Assembly: GCF_015476545.1 (NCBI RefSeq)
Contig: NZ_JADMKV010000024.1
Span: forward strand, 1 to 61,841
DNA from: Methylobacter sp. BlB1
Lineage (GTDB): Bacteria > Pseudomonadota > Gammaproteobacteria > Methylococcales > Methylomonadaceae
Direction: 5' to 3'
DNA: 61,841 nt
Notes under the pieces: model-generated
The model's input: only the letters and a program-made list of their open reading frames with translations
Told to the model about the DNA's origin: nothing
Databases searched by the model: none
Translations under genes and position numbers: made by a program
Shown here: positions 40,717 through 50,327 of the stretch, piece by piece
Layout: each line of letters opens with the position of its first letter
How positions within the stretch are numbered: the first letter of the stretch is position 1

Positions 40717-41898
40717 TTATTCCCCCTCATCACCAAATTGGATGATTTCAGCCATTCTGATTAAGCCCCTTGCTCTTGCAATCATAGTGAGTCTCTCAGC
40801 AGTCCTGGAAATTGCAACAGGCTGGAGCTTGATTTTTGCCATAGGGGTTTCATCGGCCTGAGCCATGACACGATAAACTTTATCGACCACCGAATCCTCC
40901 CACTCAAAACCGACACCGATAGTGTATCCGTAGTCAATTGGCGCATCATTCATAGCGCCTTCACAATCCTCTAACATTCTTTCTCTGTTTTTTACAATTC
41001 CAAAATCCTTAACAGATTTCCAAACCTTGATAGTCTGCTTAATAAAACGGACCCAAGGATTGTTATAGGTTTCTCTGTCTGATCTCCGCCAGTTAACCAC
41101 ACAAGCCCGAATTTCATCTATGCGAAGTATGGCGCCAAATTTCGCTTTCTCTCTCTCGTTGAGAATCGATTCAAATAAATCGATACGTTCCATGACAAAT
41201 TCAGGGCTTTCCGCAAAATCTGATAACACGGTATATTCATCATTGACCATTAAAATCAACAGTTCTTCTTTGTTATAATTGGGATTCTTTTCTCGATATT
41301 TTTTATATATCTCGAAATCCTCACCGTACATAATTGATGTCTCTAAAAGATCATCAGACATAACCCCTAGGCCAATATCTCTGATAATGTAATGCAGACA
41401 TGAATAAATCACTCGTCTTAGGCTTAAGCCCAAACTTAACAGATCAAATTGAGCGTATCGTAAAAAGGTATGTAGATAGAGGTAATACCCATCATCTTCT
41501 TTTTCCATCGAAAGGTGTATCGGCCCAAATCCGCCATGCTTGAATTCCAGTCCAGCGATCATACCAGCTTCATGGCCCAGATATTCAACAATACGGTTTA
41601 TGGACGACCGATAAAGCTGGTAGATCGAGTGCCAGCCTTCGGATACCGTTTGATCAATGTCCTGCACGGACACTACGCCCAGGCTATTAGCTAACAGAAT
41701 AACTGCGGCGATGCCGGCGCGGTTTTGTTCGAAATCCGCCAAGTCCTTGCGATACCGGATTTCATCCAGTAGCCCGTCAAGTGCAACCCCTAGACGGGGC
41801 TGCTTGAACAGGGTCAGATCATGGGCAGAAGGGTCGGGTCGATATGGGTGAGCGCCCGTCCTTTTAATTTCGGCAGGTTCAGCCTGAATTGATAGCAT
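40717..41898 (-). CDS. PRTRC system protein F
   Basis: 393 residues. Position between C and B and motifs such as LFKQPRLGVALDGLLDEIR, AGMIAGLEFKHGGFGPIHLS and IYSCLHYIIRDIGLGVM match PRTRC protein F. Mostly helical and soluble. The 99 bp before its ATG hold no other gene; an overlapping frame at 41814-42035 is a shadow. Function unknown. Confidence 0.8.
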   Translation of the reverse strand: MLSIQAEPAEIKRTGAHPYRPDPSAHDLTLFKQPRLGVALDGLLDEIRYRKDLADFEQNRAGIAAVILLANSLGVVSVQDIDQTVSEGWHSIYQLYRSSINRIVEYLGHEAGMIAGLEFKHGGFGPIHLSMEKEDDGYYLYLHTFLRYAQFDLLSLGLSLRRVIYSCLHYIIRDIGLGVMSDDLLETSIMYGEDFEIYKKYREKNPNYNKEELLILMVNDEYTVLSDFAESPEFVMERIDLFESILNEREKAKFGAILRIDEIRACVVNWRRSDRETYNNPWVRFIKQTIKVWKSVKDFGIVKNRERMLEDCEGAMNDAPIDYGYTIGVGFEWEDSVVDKVYRVMAQADETPMAKIKLQPVAISRTAERLTMIARARGLIRMAEIIQFGDEGE

Positions 41899-41997
41899 TG
41901 CGATTGGCCTTGATTGTCTTGGTTACTGTGTCGCTGATTGACTGTCTCGGAGACTGGCTCGTTAGCCCACTGGACTAACAGAGCCAGCCCATGACCC

Positions 41998-42216
41998 TCA
42001 GCCTTTGGTTTTAACGGCTTCAAGTCGGATGGCATAATGCAATTCCTCGCCTACTAACTGTGGTTCATCCAGCTCGGCGTTCGCCAGATGGGGATAGTTG
42101 CTGGCATACAGCCTTACCGCCTCAAGGGGTGACATATCGGGCGCAGGGTCGTTTAATCGTACAGAACCCATTTTGAATACCCTGACAGGGCGAATGACAT
42201 TGGTTTGAGTCGTCAT
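41998..42216 (-). CDS. PRTRC system protein C
   Basis: 72 residues, exactly the family length, from the ATG at 42216 with AAGGAGG 5 nt upstream; the longer frame to 42261 lacks this. FKMGSVRLNDPAPDMSPLEA and ASNYPHLANAELDEPQLVGE, then HYAIRLEAVKTKG. The family is an unknown beta-grasp-like small protein, by analogy a possible ubiquitin-like partner for the ThiF protein; this analogy is speculative. Confidence 0.85.
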   Translation of the reverse strand: MTTQTNVIRPVRVFKMGSVRLNDPAPDMSPLEAVRLYASNYPHLANAELDEPQLVGEELHYAIRLEAVKTKG

Positions 42217-42226
42217 CGTGACCTCC

Positions 42227-42661
42227 TTAAAAAAGTGATTTGCTGGTGACGCTTGGGGCATCAGAAACCGGATTGTTTTCGGGTTGGGGTTCGGTTGCTG
42301 TAGCCGGTTGACTTGCCGTTACTGCGCTTTTTGGAGCATTTTGAGTATCGGCTTTGGCCTGTTTTCCAGCTTCCTTGATGCGTCCCATAGCCGCGCTCAG
42401 ATCATCATGAAGCGACCCTCTCATGCCTGCAAAATTAGCCAGAGATTGTGGAAAATTCGCATCCAGTGCTTCGGGCGTAGTGGTTACATACAACGGCATA
42501 GCCAATGCCGCACGAAGGCTCTGCACCGATTCCGATGCTTTGTCGTCGATACTGCCATGCAGGATCGGCTGGACAAGGACGTTCAACTGGCTACCCTTTC
42601 GGGTGACTGTGAACTGGATTTTTTCGTCGTTGTTTAGCATTTGCAAAAAGGTCTTAAACAT
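42227..42661 (-). CDS. PRTRC system protein E
   Basis: 144 residues from the ATG at 42661, overlapping the parB-like stop by 8 bp. MFKTFLQMLNNDEKIQFTVT, NVLVQPILHGSIDDK and ANFAGMRGSLHDDLSAAMGR match the family; the C-terminal third is a low-complexity A/T/P/Q linker (NAPKSAVTASQPATATEPQP). Function unknown. Confidence 0.82.
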   Translation of the reverse strand: MFKTFLQMLNNDEKIQFTVTRKGSQLNVLVQPILHGSIDDKASESVQSLRAALAMPLYVTTTPEALDANFPQSLANFAGMRGSLHDDLSAAMGRIKEAGKQAKADTQNAPKSAVTASQPATATEPQPENNPVSDAPSVTSKSLF

Positions 42662-44753
42662 AAGGTTCTTCCGTTTCGTTATCGTATTCTTCGGGGTCTT
42701 GTGTGTAGTCAAAGCTGCCAGCGCCGTAGCCCTCCTGATCTGCGTCAAAGTCATCGAAATCAGCGTAATCACGGGCCGAGTCAGTCTTTGTCAGAATCTG
42801 CTCCAGAATTCCGTCATCTTCATCGACCGCCTTATCGATTTGCTCACTGTCCGTTTTCTCAGATGGCTGACCGTCTGTTTCCTTGAGTGACTGGTCTAAT
42901 GGCTCGGCAACTGGCTCACTTTCAGTTATCGTGGCTGGTGGAACTTCAACTTTGGGAAGAATCGGCTCTACCCTGCCAGCTTTTTTAGTTTCTCCCATAA
43001 CCTTGATAACGCAAGCCGGTACAAAGCCAGAAAAATCGTAACCACAGCCGAAAACTTCATCCAAAATTTCGTTATTTTTCTTTTTCATCAGCACAGGGAA
43101 CTTGTTTTTCTCATCCAGCTTCTCGTAATACTCGACAAATGCCACGCCAGCCCCATTGACCGCTTCGCGCAAGACGGACTCGATGCCGGATTTCGTGAAA
43201 GAACCGAGGAATTCCTTACTGAGCAGGAAGTGTTCTTGTAGGTTTACGTCGATTAATTTAATTGCCGCCACGGCTCCCTTGGCCCAAGTTTTGGTTGTCA
43301 AAGGTGACGATTTTTCGTGGTCACTGAGCAAATGGCCTACCATACGGTTGTTAAAGGCCGCTATGTCCTCAGTGGATACATCAGCCAGCAGCTTCAAAAA
43401 TCCCTCCAAATCCAGTGCAGTCAAACTTTTTTTCTGTAAAGAATCAGGCCATAATTCTTTTGGGAAACCGATTTTCACCATCTGGTACAGAGTGAATGTG
43501 TTCAGGCAAAGAACCGAACGCCGGTCTTTCGTCACGGTTTTTGCCGCTAATTCACGATAGAAGGTTTCAATTTTTTCCGTCACGCGGTTGGGGATTGCTG
43601 CCGCGTTGGCCTTATTCTCAGGGGTGGATTTGCCGCTTTTATTGGCTGATGCGGCTGGTTGAGTCGGAACAGATTTTGTATTGCTACCTGAGTTTACAGC
43701 CGGTTTTGCGCTCATTGGCTGCTCCTTTATTAAGGCTTTGTACGCAGCCACTTTTTCAGCGTGACACTCCAAATTGAAACAGCAGTCCTCTGTGACCTTT
43801 CCAAGCTGGCTTGGCGAGGTATTCAGCAACGCCCCGAAATGAGCGCATTGGCGGCACCCTTGCTCAAATTGGGATTTCCCAACGGCTTCCGAACCGGATT
43901 GGCACACGATCTTGAATGAGTCAGGCCGGCGCTCGGTATCGAGATAAATCACTGCGTATTGCTCGGACAGCGCGGCTTTTTTGTCTAACATCGCCTGTTC
44001 GGTTTTCTGTTCGAAACAAGCCCGATTCGCGCACTTTCCTTCCGTAATATGGTCGTCAAACAAACTCGCTTGCAGCGAGGAATTGTGAGGACAATTATTA
44101 CAGGCCGATGTGTTAAAACAGGCTTTTGAGAGGTCCAGCGCAAACGTAGCCAGCCTGTCTTTCAGATCAGCCACTGAATAGCCATGCTCAAGAATTTTTT
44201 CCAGTGTGGCGATTTGGAAATCGTTCGGCAGTTGTGACAGCAGCTCCGCATGACCGAGCTTGATTTTGCGTTCTGTCAGGGCATCTAGAACCGATTTGTC
44301 GGCATGAAGCAGCAGCAGTCTGGAATCGAATTTGGATTGGCTCCAGCCCAAAAGACGAATAGCTTCCTGGCGATCATTGTTGCAGCCCATCAATACGTCC
44401 CTTGCAGCTTCCGCTTCCTCGGCTGGTGACATATCATCACGTTGTGTATTCTCAATCGCGGCTATTAACTTGGCTTCCTGTTCGCTAATGTCCCGAATGA
44501 GCGCAGGAACCTGATGTAATTGAGCTTTTTGGGCGGCTCGGTAACGCCTTTCGCCGGCGACAACCCAGTATCCACCTCGCTCGTTATGAGTAGGTCTTAC
44601 AACAATAGGTTGAACAACACCGTGAGTAGCCACTGACTCAACTAGCTCTTGATATTTTGTGTCTTCGAAAAACTTTCTGGGGTTAAAACCGGGCTTAACA
44701 TGAATTTCATCTATAGAAAGATGGCTTAATTGACCTTGTTGATTGGTATCCAT
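42654..44753 (-). CDS. PRTRC system ParB-family protein
   Basis: 699 residues, much longer than ordinary ParB. The ParB/Srx domain (NPRKFFEDTKYQELVESV, VVAGERRYRAAQ, AAIENTQRDDMSPAEEAE) and HTH (EAIRLLGWSQSKFDSRLLLL) fill residues 20-190. A cysteine-rich block follows (CFNTSACNNCPHN, CANRACFEQ, GCRQCAHFG, CCFNLECH; ~215-335), a probable pair of zinc sites. After a linker comes a helical domain and a very acidic tail. It heads the operon parB-E-C-F-B-A; binding site unknown. Confidence 0.9.
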   Translation of the reverse strand: MDTNQQGQLSHLSIDEIHVKPGFNPRKFFEDTKYQELVESVATHGVVQPIVVRPTHNERGGYWVVAGERRYRAAQKAQLHQVPALIRDISEQEAKLIAAIENTQRDDMSPAEEAEAARDVLMGCNNDRQEAIRLLGWSQSKFDSRLLLLHADKSVLDALTERKIKLGHAELLSQLPNDFQIATLEKILEHGYSVADLKDRLATFALDLSKACFNTSACNNCPHNSSLQASLFDDHITEGKCANRACFEQKTEQAMLDKKAALSEQYAVIYLDTERRPDSFKIVCQSGSEAVGKSQFEQGCRQCAHFGALLNTSPSQLGKVTEDCCFNLECHAEKVAAYKALIKEQPMSAKPAVNSGSNTKSVPTQPAASANKSGKSTPENKANAAAIPNRVTEKIETFYRELAAKTVTKDRRSVLCLNTFTLYQMVKIGFPKELWPDSLQKKSLTALDLEGFLKLLADVSTEDIAAFNNRMVGHLLSDHEKSSPLTTKTWAKGAVAAIKLIDVNLQEHFLLSKEFLGSFTKSGIESVLREAVNGAGVAFVEYYEKLDEKNKFPVLMKKKNNEILDEVFGCGYDFSGFVPACVIKVMGETKKAGRVEPILPKVEVPPATITESEPVAEPLDQSLKETDGQPSEKTDSEQIDKAVDEDDGILEQILTKTDSARDYADFDDFDADQEGYGAGSFDYTQDPEEYDNETEEPYV

Positions 44754-44970
44754 AATGACTCCTGATTAAATACGCCAGCCTCTATCTTTGAATAATGAAA
44801 CCGGCTTTAGTTGAAATAACTCTCAGGATTAAAGTCTCATGGAAGCCACAATACGCAAGGGCTGTTTTTGAAGTTTTTTCAATATAAAGAATGATCTCCC
44901 ACGATGCTGATATTGAAACTCATCGGGCGAAAAATGGTCATTTTCGTTAATGAGCCAATGAGGAAATCTT

Positions 44971-45240
44971 ATGAGAATTTTGAAGTGGCAACCCGATAAC
45001 TTGCAGTCAGAATCCGTAAGGTATTATTTGACGGATTTTAAATCCATTCCCGATAACGAAAGCGCATGGGTGGTTCCCGACCAGAACGGCGAAGCCCTGC
45101 TCGATGGCCCAACAATGCCTACCGTATGGCTGCAAGATATTCTGTTTGAATTACAGAATGAAGGTTTGATTTCCGAGGACGAACTGCTCTATCCATACAT
45201 CGACGTTTTCGAACGACTGGCTGAGATGACCGCCCAATAG
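44971..45240 (+). CDS. Unknown acidic protein
   Basis: 89 residues, divergent from the PRTRC operon; GAGG 9 nt before the ATG. MRILKWQPDNLQSESVRYYL, then WLQDILFELQNEGLISEDEL: acidic, soluble. No family recognised. The 217-bp divergent gap should hold promoters for both directions. Confidence 0.6.
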   Translation: MRILKWQPDNLQSESVRYYLTDFKSIPDNESAWVVPDQNGEALLDGPTMPTVWLQDILFELQNEGLISEDELLYPYIDVFERLAEMTAQ

Positions 45241-45273
45241 CCTGGGAATTCTTCACGGACAATAAGAACGCCA

Positions 45274-45300
45274 TTTCCAGATATTCCTTTCCTCTGGAAA
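45274..45300. terminator. 8-bp stem-loop after the 45240 gene
   Basis: TTTCCAGA (45274-45281), 11-nt loop, TCTGGAAA (45293-45300). It follows the stop by 34 bp but has no T run; a weak terminator or mRNA-end hairpin. Confidence 0.4.
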
Positions 45301-45349
45301 GGGAAAAGACTGAATTATTAAGGTATCCGGATTTTAATGCTCATTATTT

Positions 45350-45547
45350 TTATCCAAGAATTGTTCGACGGCCAGTCTCGGTTAGCACATATCCAACAAA
45401 TTTATCGTTTTCGTCGCGCAGCTCAGAAAATAGCCCTTCTTTTTCCATCGGTTCAATGATTTCTCGCATAGCCCGGCCCGTACTGTCGAAATTCTTGGCA
45501 GATCTCTCACGCAAAGAAAGGCATTTTGCTGTTGATGCCTCCCGCAA
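45350..45547 (-). CDS. Possible winged-helix fragment
   Basis: 65 residues from a TTG start. The C-terminal half (MREIIEPMEKEGLFSELRDE, FVGYVLTETGRRTILG) has the wing pattern seen at the end of winged-helix DNA-binding domains (LxxxGLxxxxxD....Y.LTxxGR). The N-terminus has no good ribosome binding site, so it may be truncated. Confidence 0.45.
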   Translation of the reverse strand: MREASTAKCLSLRERSAKNFDSTGRAMREIIEPMEKEGLFSELRDENDKFVGYVLTETGRRTILG

Positions 45548-45631
45548 CTAAAATAGCGGGATTCTCTCGGTCAGTTATGCAACCGTCCGAAATTCTTAAA
45601 AGTGCGGTTCAATATTCATTTGGTGATTGAT

Positions 45632-45958
45632 TTATTTCTGTAACTCAAATTTGCCATTCACAAAAACATAGCCCTCGATATATTTTTCTCTTTCGCTATA
45701 GCAATCGACTTCCATAGACAAAATGCCGCCATTAGCAATTTGTTTCTCTACAAAAGATTTAACGCCGCGCAGGGTTTTCCAATAATGGATTGATTTTGCA
45801 TATCCTGACGATTCTTTCTTGTTACACATAACGCTTTGTTGGAATCTGAATTTCCATCCATCGCTAGACTTAAAACAAACAACGTCAGCAGAGGCGCAAA
45901 AATGCTGGAATTTCCCATCGAAATATTTCCGTTTCCACATTTTTTCCATAAAAATCAC
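45632..45958 (-). CDS. Unknown basic protein
   Basis: 108 residues (or 105 from the ATG at 45949). Lysine- and aromatic-rich (MEKMWKRKYFDGKFQHFCAS, WKFRFQQSVMCNKKESSGYA) with a beta-rich end (CYSEREKYIEGYVFVNGKFE). No family recognised. Divergent from the gene at 46144. Confidence 0.5.
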   Translation of the reverse strand: MIFMEKMWKRKYFDGKFQHFCASADVVCFKSSDGWKFRFQQSVMCNKKESSGYAKSIHYWKTLRGVKSFVEKQIANGGILSMEVDCYSEREKYIEGYVFVNGKFELQK

Positions 45959-46143
45959 CTTTACACTGAATTACAAATACTCGGATTTTTTGATTGGTAA
46001 TTAAATTTAGATCCACAAATACCATCTCATACCTGACCAAAGATGCAAGAGCAAAAAAGTGCAGTTTAAGGCCTTGCATATTTCACAACCCGTGGACAAT
46101 GAGTAGTGACACTAACTCACGAAGTAACTACGGTAATAACTAT

Positions 46144-46530
46144 ATGCAAATTCAAATGACTCTCACGATCGACTATAACTCAAACGGCTGCCTATTCCCC
46201 GACATTGTGGAACAGCTTAATCAATCCGCCCAGATCTTAGTTGAAGAAGGATTGTTGTCAGGCAATTTAGACGCCGAAGTTAATGACTGGTCCTGTTCTA
46301 TCGATACTATTAACACTCAGGGGTTCGTTAAGAATGTGACTCCACATCATTCCGGGGGTGGGGTCATTATTGACATGGTTGAGCTCGATGATAAGTCAGT
46401 TCTAGGTATTTCGGACGACTGTATTGTGCTTTATCCGTCGGTGGCTGCACTGATGGATAACAAAGGCGAAAACGAATTGGGGACAATCGAAAGGCTAATT
46501 CCAGCGGAAACCAGTTCTTCTATTGCCTGA
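46144..46530 (+). CDS. Unknown protein
   Basis: 128 residues from the ATG at 46144; an ATG at 46099 is also possible. MQIQMTLTIDYNSNGCLFPD, IVEQLNQSAQILVEEGLLSG, AEVNDWSCSID, then a hydrophobic VIIDMVELDDKSVLGISDDC. It looks like a small alpha/beta domain with an extended strand region. A hairpin (GTCCCTGT..ACAGGGAT) follows near 46547. Not recognised. Confidence 0.55.
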   Translation: MQIQMTLTIDYNSNGCLFPDIVEQLNQSAQILVEEGLLSGNLDAEVNDWSCSIDTINTQGFVKNVTPHHSGGGVIIDMVELDDKSVLGISDDCIVLYPSVAALMDNKGENELGTIERLIPAETSSSIA

Positions 46531-46655
46531 GCATAATCGTTTCGCAGAAAGTCCCTGTCCATAAGAAACAGGGATGGACGCAAAGAACTAATTCTTCGAG
46601 TAAAACTTGTAAATAAATAACCAGCCTCATCTGCAATTATCGGTAAGAAAACACT

Positions 46656-47690
46656 ATGGCTAAAAAAACAAAAATCCAATGGACCGAGTCGACATGGAAT
46701 CCTATAACCGGCTGCTCAAAAGTATCGGAAGGCTGCCGAAACTGCTATGCATTGCGAGATTGGCCGAGACTTTCTGCGAATCCGAGAACTGTTTATCACG
46801 GGCGCAAATTCACGGATGTTCAATGTCACGCGGAGCGCCTTGGTTTGCCCTTTCATTGGACTAAGCCTCGACGGATCTTTGTGAATTCCACTTCGGATTT
46901 GTTCCACGAATCAGTCCCTGATGATTTCATTCTGCAGGTGTTCAATGAAATGAGACGAACTACATGGGCCGGTGGCGCAGGACTGGGAAGAATACGAGAT
47001 GATCATCGCGAAGGACACGTATTTCAGGTGCTCACAAAGCGCGCAGAAAGAATGAAAGATTTCATATCGCGGCTACATTTCGATTCAACAGACGGGTATG
47101 TTTTAGGCGAGCCAGGCGGATTGGGTTTGATTAATAACAAGGACATCTGGCTAGGTGTTAGCGTTGAAGACCAAAAGTCGGCCGACGAAAGAATTCGTAT
47201 ATTACTGGAAGCTCCTGTCGCTTCAAGATGGATAAGCGCCGAGCCATTGCTTGGCCCGCTCGATATTATTCCCTATTTAGGCTATAGAGCTATCCAATGC
47301 GGATGCGGTTTCAAGCATGATGAGTCTAACTTGGTGGGCGCGACAATTAATAAAGAAGGATGTTTGGTCTGCAGGAAAAAAACGGTCACTCTGCCGACTC
47401 TTGATTGGGTTGTTGCAGGCGGGGAGTCGACTTCCAATGCAAGGCCTATGCATCCAGAATGGATTAGAAGCTTGCGAGATCAGTGCAAAGAAACCGAGAC
47501 GCCATTTTTTTTCAAGCAATGGGGTGAATGGAGTTGTTATGACCACCCAGCTGCTGGAGTCGTTCATGTTCAGCTTGATGGGAAATTTTTGAATGTCCCT
47601 ACAGAGACCAGTCAATCCATGAAAAGAGTTGGAAAGAAGCTGTCCGGTCGCGAACTGGATGGTGTCATTCACGATGAATACCCCAGCTGA
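46656..47690 (+). CDS. DUF5131 (phage Gp37/Gp68-like) protein
   Basis: 344 residues. KIQWTESTWNPITGCSKVSEGCRNCYA is the family N-terminus (quoted as TWNPITGCSKVSEGC and NCYA) with a C-x6-C-x2-C cluster near residues 21-31. RIFVNSTSDLFHESVPDDFI, HVFQVLTKRAERM, WLGVSVEDQKSADERI, WISAEPLLGPLD and DWVVAGGES follow in order. An extra four-cysteine insert (CGCGFKH, CLVC) near 208-231 looks like a zinc ribbon. The fold is radical-SAM-like but activity is unknown. Confidence 0.88.
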   Translation: MAKKTKIQWTESTWNPITGCSKVSEGCRNCYALRDWPRLSANPRTVYHGRKFTDVQCHAERLGLPFHWTKPRRIFVNSTSDLFHESVPDDFILQVFNEMRRTTWAGGAGLGRIRDDHREGHVFQVLTKRAERMKDFISRLHFDSTDGYVLGEPGGLGLINNKDIWLGVSVEDQKSADERIRILLEAPVASRWISAEPLLGPLDIIPYLGYRAIQCGCGFKHDESNLVGATINKEGCLVCRKKTVTLPTLDWVVAGGESTSNARPMHPEWIRSLRDQCKETETPFFFKQWGEWSCYDHPAAGVVHVQLDGKFLNVPTETSQSMKRVGKKLSGRELDGVIHDEYPS

Positions 47691-47794
47691 CCAGATCCAG
47701 AGATATGCTATCAAAGGTATTTGCCAGAGTAACAGTTTAAACAATTGCATTCATTCAGCAGTTATTTTATTACCTCGAGATAATTATTATTGTT

Positions 47795-48079
47795 ATGAAT
47801 AATCAAATCGAAATACCACGATCATTGGAAATATTTCAAGAATTAGAAAACCTGCAAAACTCAATTTGTGAGTTCTTGAAAAAAGTAGACGCAATTGAGT
47901 TGATAACTCCGGAAGAAAGCCAATCATTATCAGATGAGGCGAATCAAATCATTGCTCTCTGTGATGGTGAGTATGGTGAATACACTTATTTATTTGAAGC
48001 CACCGGCAACAAATTCCGTCAAAGCTACAACGATTTACTGATAAGGATGAAAATTACAGATAAATCTGAAGATTTATAA
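47795..48079 (+). CDS. Unknown acidic helical protein
   Basis: 94 residues, acidic and helical (RSLEIFQELENLQNSICEFL, EESQSLSDEANQIIALCDGE). No ribosome binding site beyond a weak TTATTGTT stretch. AT-rich like its surroundings. Function unknown. Confidence 0.5.
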   Translation: MNNQIEIPRSLEIFQELENLQNSICEFLKKVDAIELITPEESQSLSDEANQIIALCDGEYGEYTYLFEATGNKFRQSYNDLLIRMKITDKSEDL

Positions 48080-48353
48080 AATGAACAATAGATTATTAAA
48101 AATAATACGAATTGCTGAACTATAATGCAAAACCTGTTTTTATATTCTGGAGCTAGCGTTTTAGCTTTTACCAGTAGATATGGTAAGTGTTATAAAAGAA
48201 TAAAAAATGTACTCCAGTACAAATATCGGTGCTTAATGCTTAGATTGCGCTAAGGAACATAAGCCCTGTAAACATTGTGGAAGGTATTGTAATGAGGATT
48301 AATCGTAGAAATTGGCCTTTTCCAAAAACAGAAAAAGGCGTTAAGGAGCAATA

Positions 48354-48659
48354 ATGGCTAGACAAAACATCACTGATGAAGCTTTCAAAAGACAATATGC
48401 GTATATGCTAGAAGACATGGGAAAGTCAGATGAAGAAATAGAAAAAGCATGCGAAAGGAATTCATGGACAGTCGGGGAATTAATTGACTGGTTGAAAGGT
48501 ATACCAAGAGATCACCTTGTTTTAATTGGCGAGAACGGAGATACGGAAAAAATGACTCCTCGTTTTGTTCCGTTTGAATATGATTTTAAAGATGAAGATG
48601 AGTCAAATAATGAAGGATTTGTTTTATTGAGTGTTCACGCAAAGGGGAAGGAACAATGA
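48354..48659 (+). CDS. Unknown protein
   Basis: 101 residues; AAGGAGC 5 nt before the ATG. KRQYAYMLEDMGKSDEEIEK and WTVGELIDWLKGIPRDHLVL suggest a small helical protein with an acidic C-terminus. Coupled (ATGA) to the membrane-protein gene after it. No family recognised. Confidence 0.55.
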   Translation: MARQNITDEAFKRQYAYMLEDMGKSDEEIEKACERNSWTVGELIDWLKGIPRDHLVLIGENGDTEKMTPRFVPFEYDFKDEDESNNEGFVLLSVHAKGKEQ

Positions 48660-49012
48660 GTGACAGCAATAATGGTGGGGGCTTATTGACAGGTCTGCTC
48701 CTGGACGCAGGCTTCACTACGATGATTCTGGCGCCATTCTATATCGGGCATCGGTATGGAGTTCATGTCCTAGCCTTGATCAGTGCCGGATTGGCTACGT
48801 TTTACGCGATCATTTCCCCTGAGCTGGTGGCTATAGCCAAGGAGGATATTGGTTACTGCGGTCTGAACTGCTTGGCAGGAACGGCAGCAGAAGTCATTCT
48901 GGAATTGGACAAAATAGGCTGGTGGTGGATTGCCGCAAGCATGTGGCTCGTCGCTAGCCTGTGCTGGGTGGCACAAGCTGTTAAGCCTGGTCTGATTTCT
49001 GCCGACTCGTAG
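48656..49012 (+). CDS. Membrane protein, unknown
   Basis: 118 residues. Hydrophobic segments near 11-30 (TGLLLDAGFTTMILAPFYIG), 34-55 (HVLALISAGLATFYAIISPE) and 88-108 (WWIAASMWLVASLCWVAQA). GGAAGGAAC precedes the ATG. Downstream partner of the 101-residue protein. Confidence 0.6.
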   Translation: MSDSNNGGGLLTGLLLDAGFTTMILAPFYIGHRYGVHVLALISAGLATFYAIISPELVAIAKEDIGYCGLNCLAGTAAEVILELDKIGWWWIAASMWLVASLCWVAQAVKPGLISADS

Positions 49013-49153
49013 GACGACACCCTTGACCTGAAGGAACGCGGTCTATTGCGCCTTTGGGTCAACGCAATGCATCAGCAACCCATTGGGGCACCGGATCCAT
49101 TGCCATGTGATTTATCGACGACCAATTGATGAATTTACACCCAAAAATATTGC

Positions 49154-49357
49154 TTAAATCCTCCAAAAACGATTCCGGTAGTTTACCGGCTTAGCATCCT
49201 CTGTATTCCTGGTAGGATTGAAAAACGATTCACCAAAAGCATCTATTCCTAGATTCAAACTCGCTTGATGCAGCCAAAACATAGCGCCCTCAAAATCATC
49301 CGCCTCAATAACAATTGGCAATAATGCAGGAGGCGGCGCAAACTCTCGATCTTTCAT
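49154..49357 (-). CDS. Unknown small protein
   Basis: 67 residues: MKDREFAPPPALLPIVIEAD, then DFEGAMFWLHQASLNLGIDA. Reads like a genuine helical protein but has no recognisable family or strong ribosome binding site. Convergent with neighbours. Confidence 0.4.
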   Translation of the reverse strand: MKDREFAPPPALLPIVIEADDFEGAMFWLHQASLNLGIDAFGESFFNPTRNTEDAKPVNYRNRFWRI

Positions 49358-49617
49358 TACATGCCAGTCAACAAAATCATTCCTTGTATCAATAATTTCT
49401 GATTTCTGTTGTTTGGCGAAAAAAGAACTTTTTCACCATGATCCTTGCGCTTCATACTCATTGGATTATTAGCATCACGAATTCTGAGTGTAGATGCAAC
49501 TGCTTTGCTTTCACAGTAGGTTTAAGCTGCAACAGAAAAAACAACAGTAGAGCCAGTTGCATATTCTCGATCTCATGGATAATTAACAGGGATCAAACAA
49601 TAAACGCGAGGATGCCT

Positions 49618-50253
49618 ATGAGCTCATCAATCAATTTCAACTGTGACCAATCCAACGCAGTCACAGACCCAGGCTACAAGATTCAAAAGATCGAGAACTG
49701 CCGGATCGTTACTGGCCATGTTCCGCTCAGCGACATGGACATGCTAATTCAGGGCTTTAGTGACCGAGCGGTCATGGCAACCGACATCGCCAGCCGCATT
49801 GGCGCGACCTTTGTTATAGGCGAACCCGAAGACATCAAGCGCCTGAGATTATGTGACTTGTCCATTTCCGGCCAGCGTTTGCGCGATGCCGAGCAGGCAA
49901 GAAAAGCAGGATTGCCGGAAACAGTCGTCCAATGGCTGCTAACCGGTGAGCGTGGGCTCTCCTCTGACGCCCTGTGCAAAGCGTATTTCGGCATACCCGA
50001 AAGAGCCGGTACTGATCACCCACTCGATCCGAGCGATCTTCGCCGTTGCCTGTTGTTTCTCCAAGCGGTCGATGAGCCAAACCGATGGCGGTTCGATCAG
50101 CTTCAGGATCTCTCCCAAGCGTGGAGTCTCCTCAGCTGCCATTGGACTGAATTGATTGCCTGTTTCGAACAGGAATGCGCCCAATCAACTAACAATACCG
50201 CACCAGAAACCTATGCACTGATCCAGAAAATAATTAAAGGGGAATGTTCTTGA
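49618..50253 (+). CDS. Unknown protein
   Basis: 211 residues from the ATG at 49618 (GAGG 6 nt upstream); an ATG at 49612 is equally in frame and the longer frame to 49438 has no support. NCRIVTGHVPLSDMDMLIQG, ATDIASRIGATFVIGEPEDI, then helical DAEQARKAGLPETVVQWLLT. It resembles conjugation- or plasmid-associated unknown proteins by style only. It precedes the large nuclease-helicase gene by 74 bp on the same strand. Confidence 0.6.
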   Translation: MSSSINFNCDQSNAVTDPGYKIQKIENCRIVTGHVPLSDMDMLIQGFSDRAVMATDIASRIGATFVIGEPEDIKRLRLCDLSISGQRLRDAEQARKAGLPETVVQWLLTGERGLSSDALCKAYFGIPERAGTDHPLDPSDLRRCLLFLQAVDEPNRWRFDQLQDLSQAWSLLSCHWTELIACFEQECAQSTNNTAPETYALIQKIIKGECS

Positions 50254-50327
50254 GCTTGCGTTTTTGAAAATTGATGCAGAATAGTTAAAAACCGCACTTT
50301 AACAATAAGAAAAACAATCGCCTCACC

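Noticed and set aside
41814-42035. 73-codon minus frame between PRTRC C and F
   Set aside because: Overlaps the start of protein F and lacks a ribosome binding site; PRTRC order needs no gene here.
48125-48253. Short frame and a nearby cysteine-rich CKHCGRYC stretch (to about 48304)
   Set aside because: No ribosome binding site and no start for the cysteine-rich frame; not enough to call a gene.
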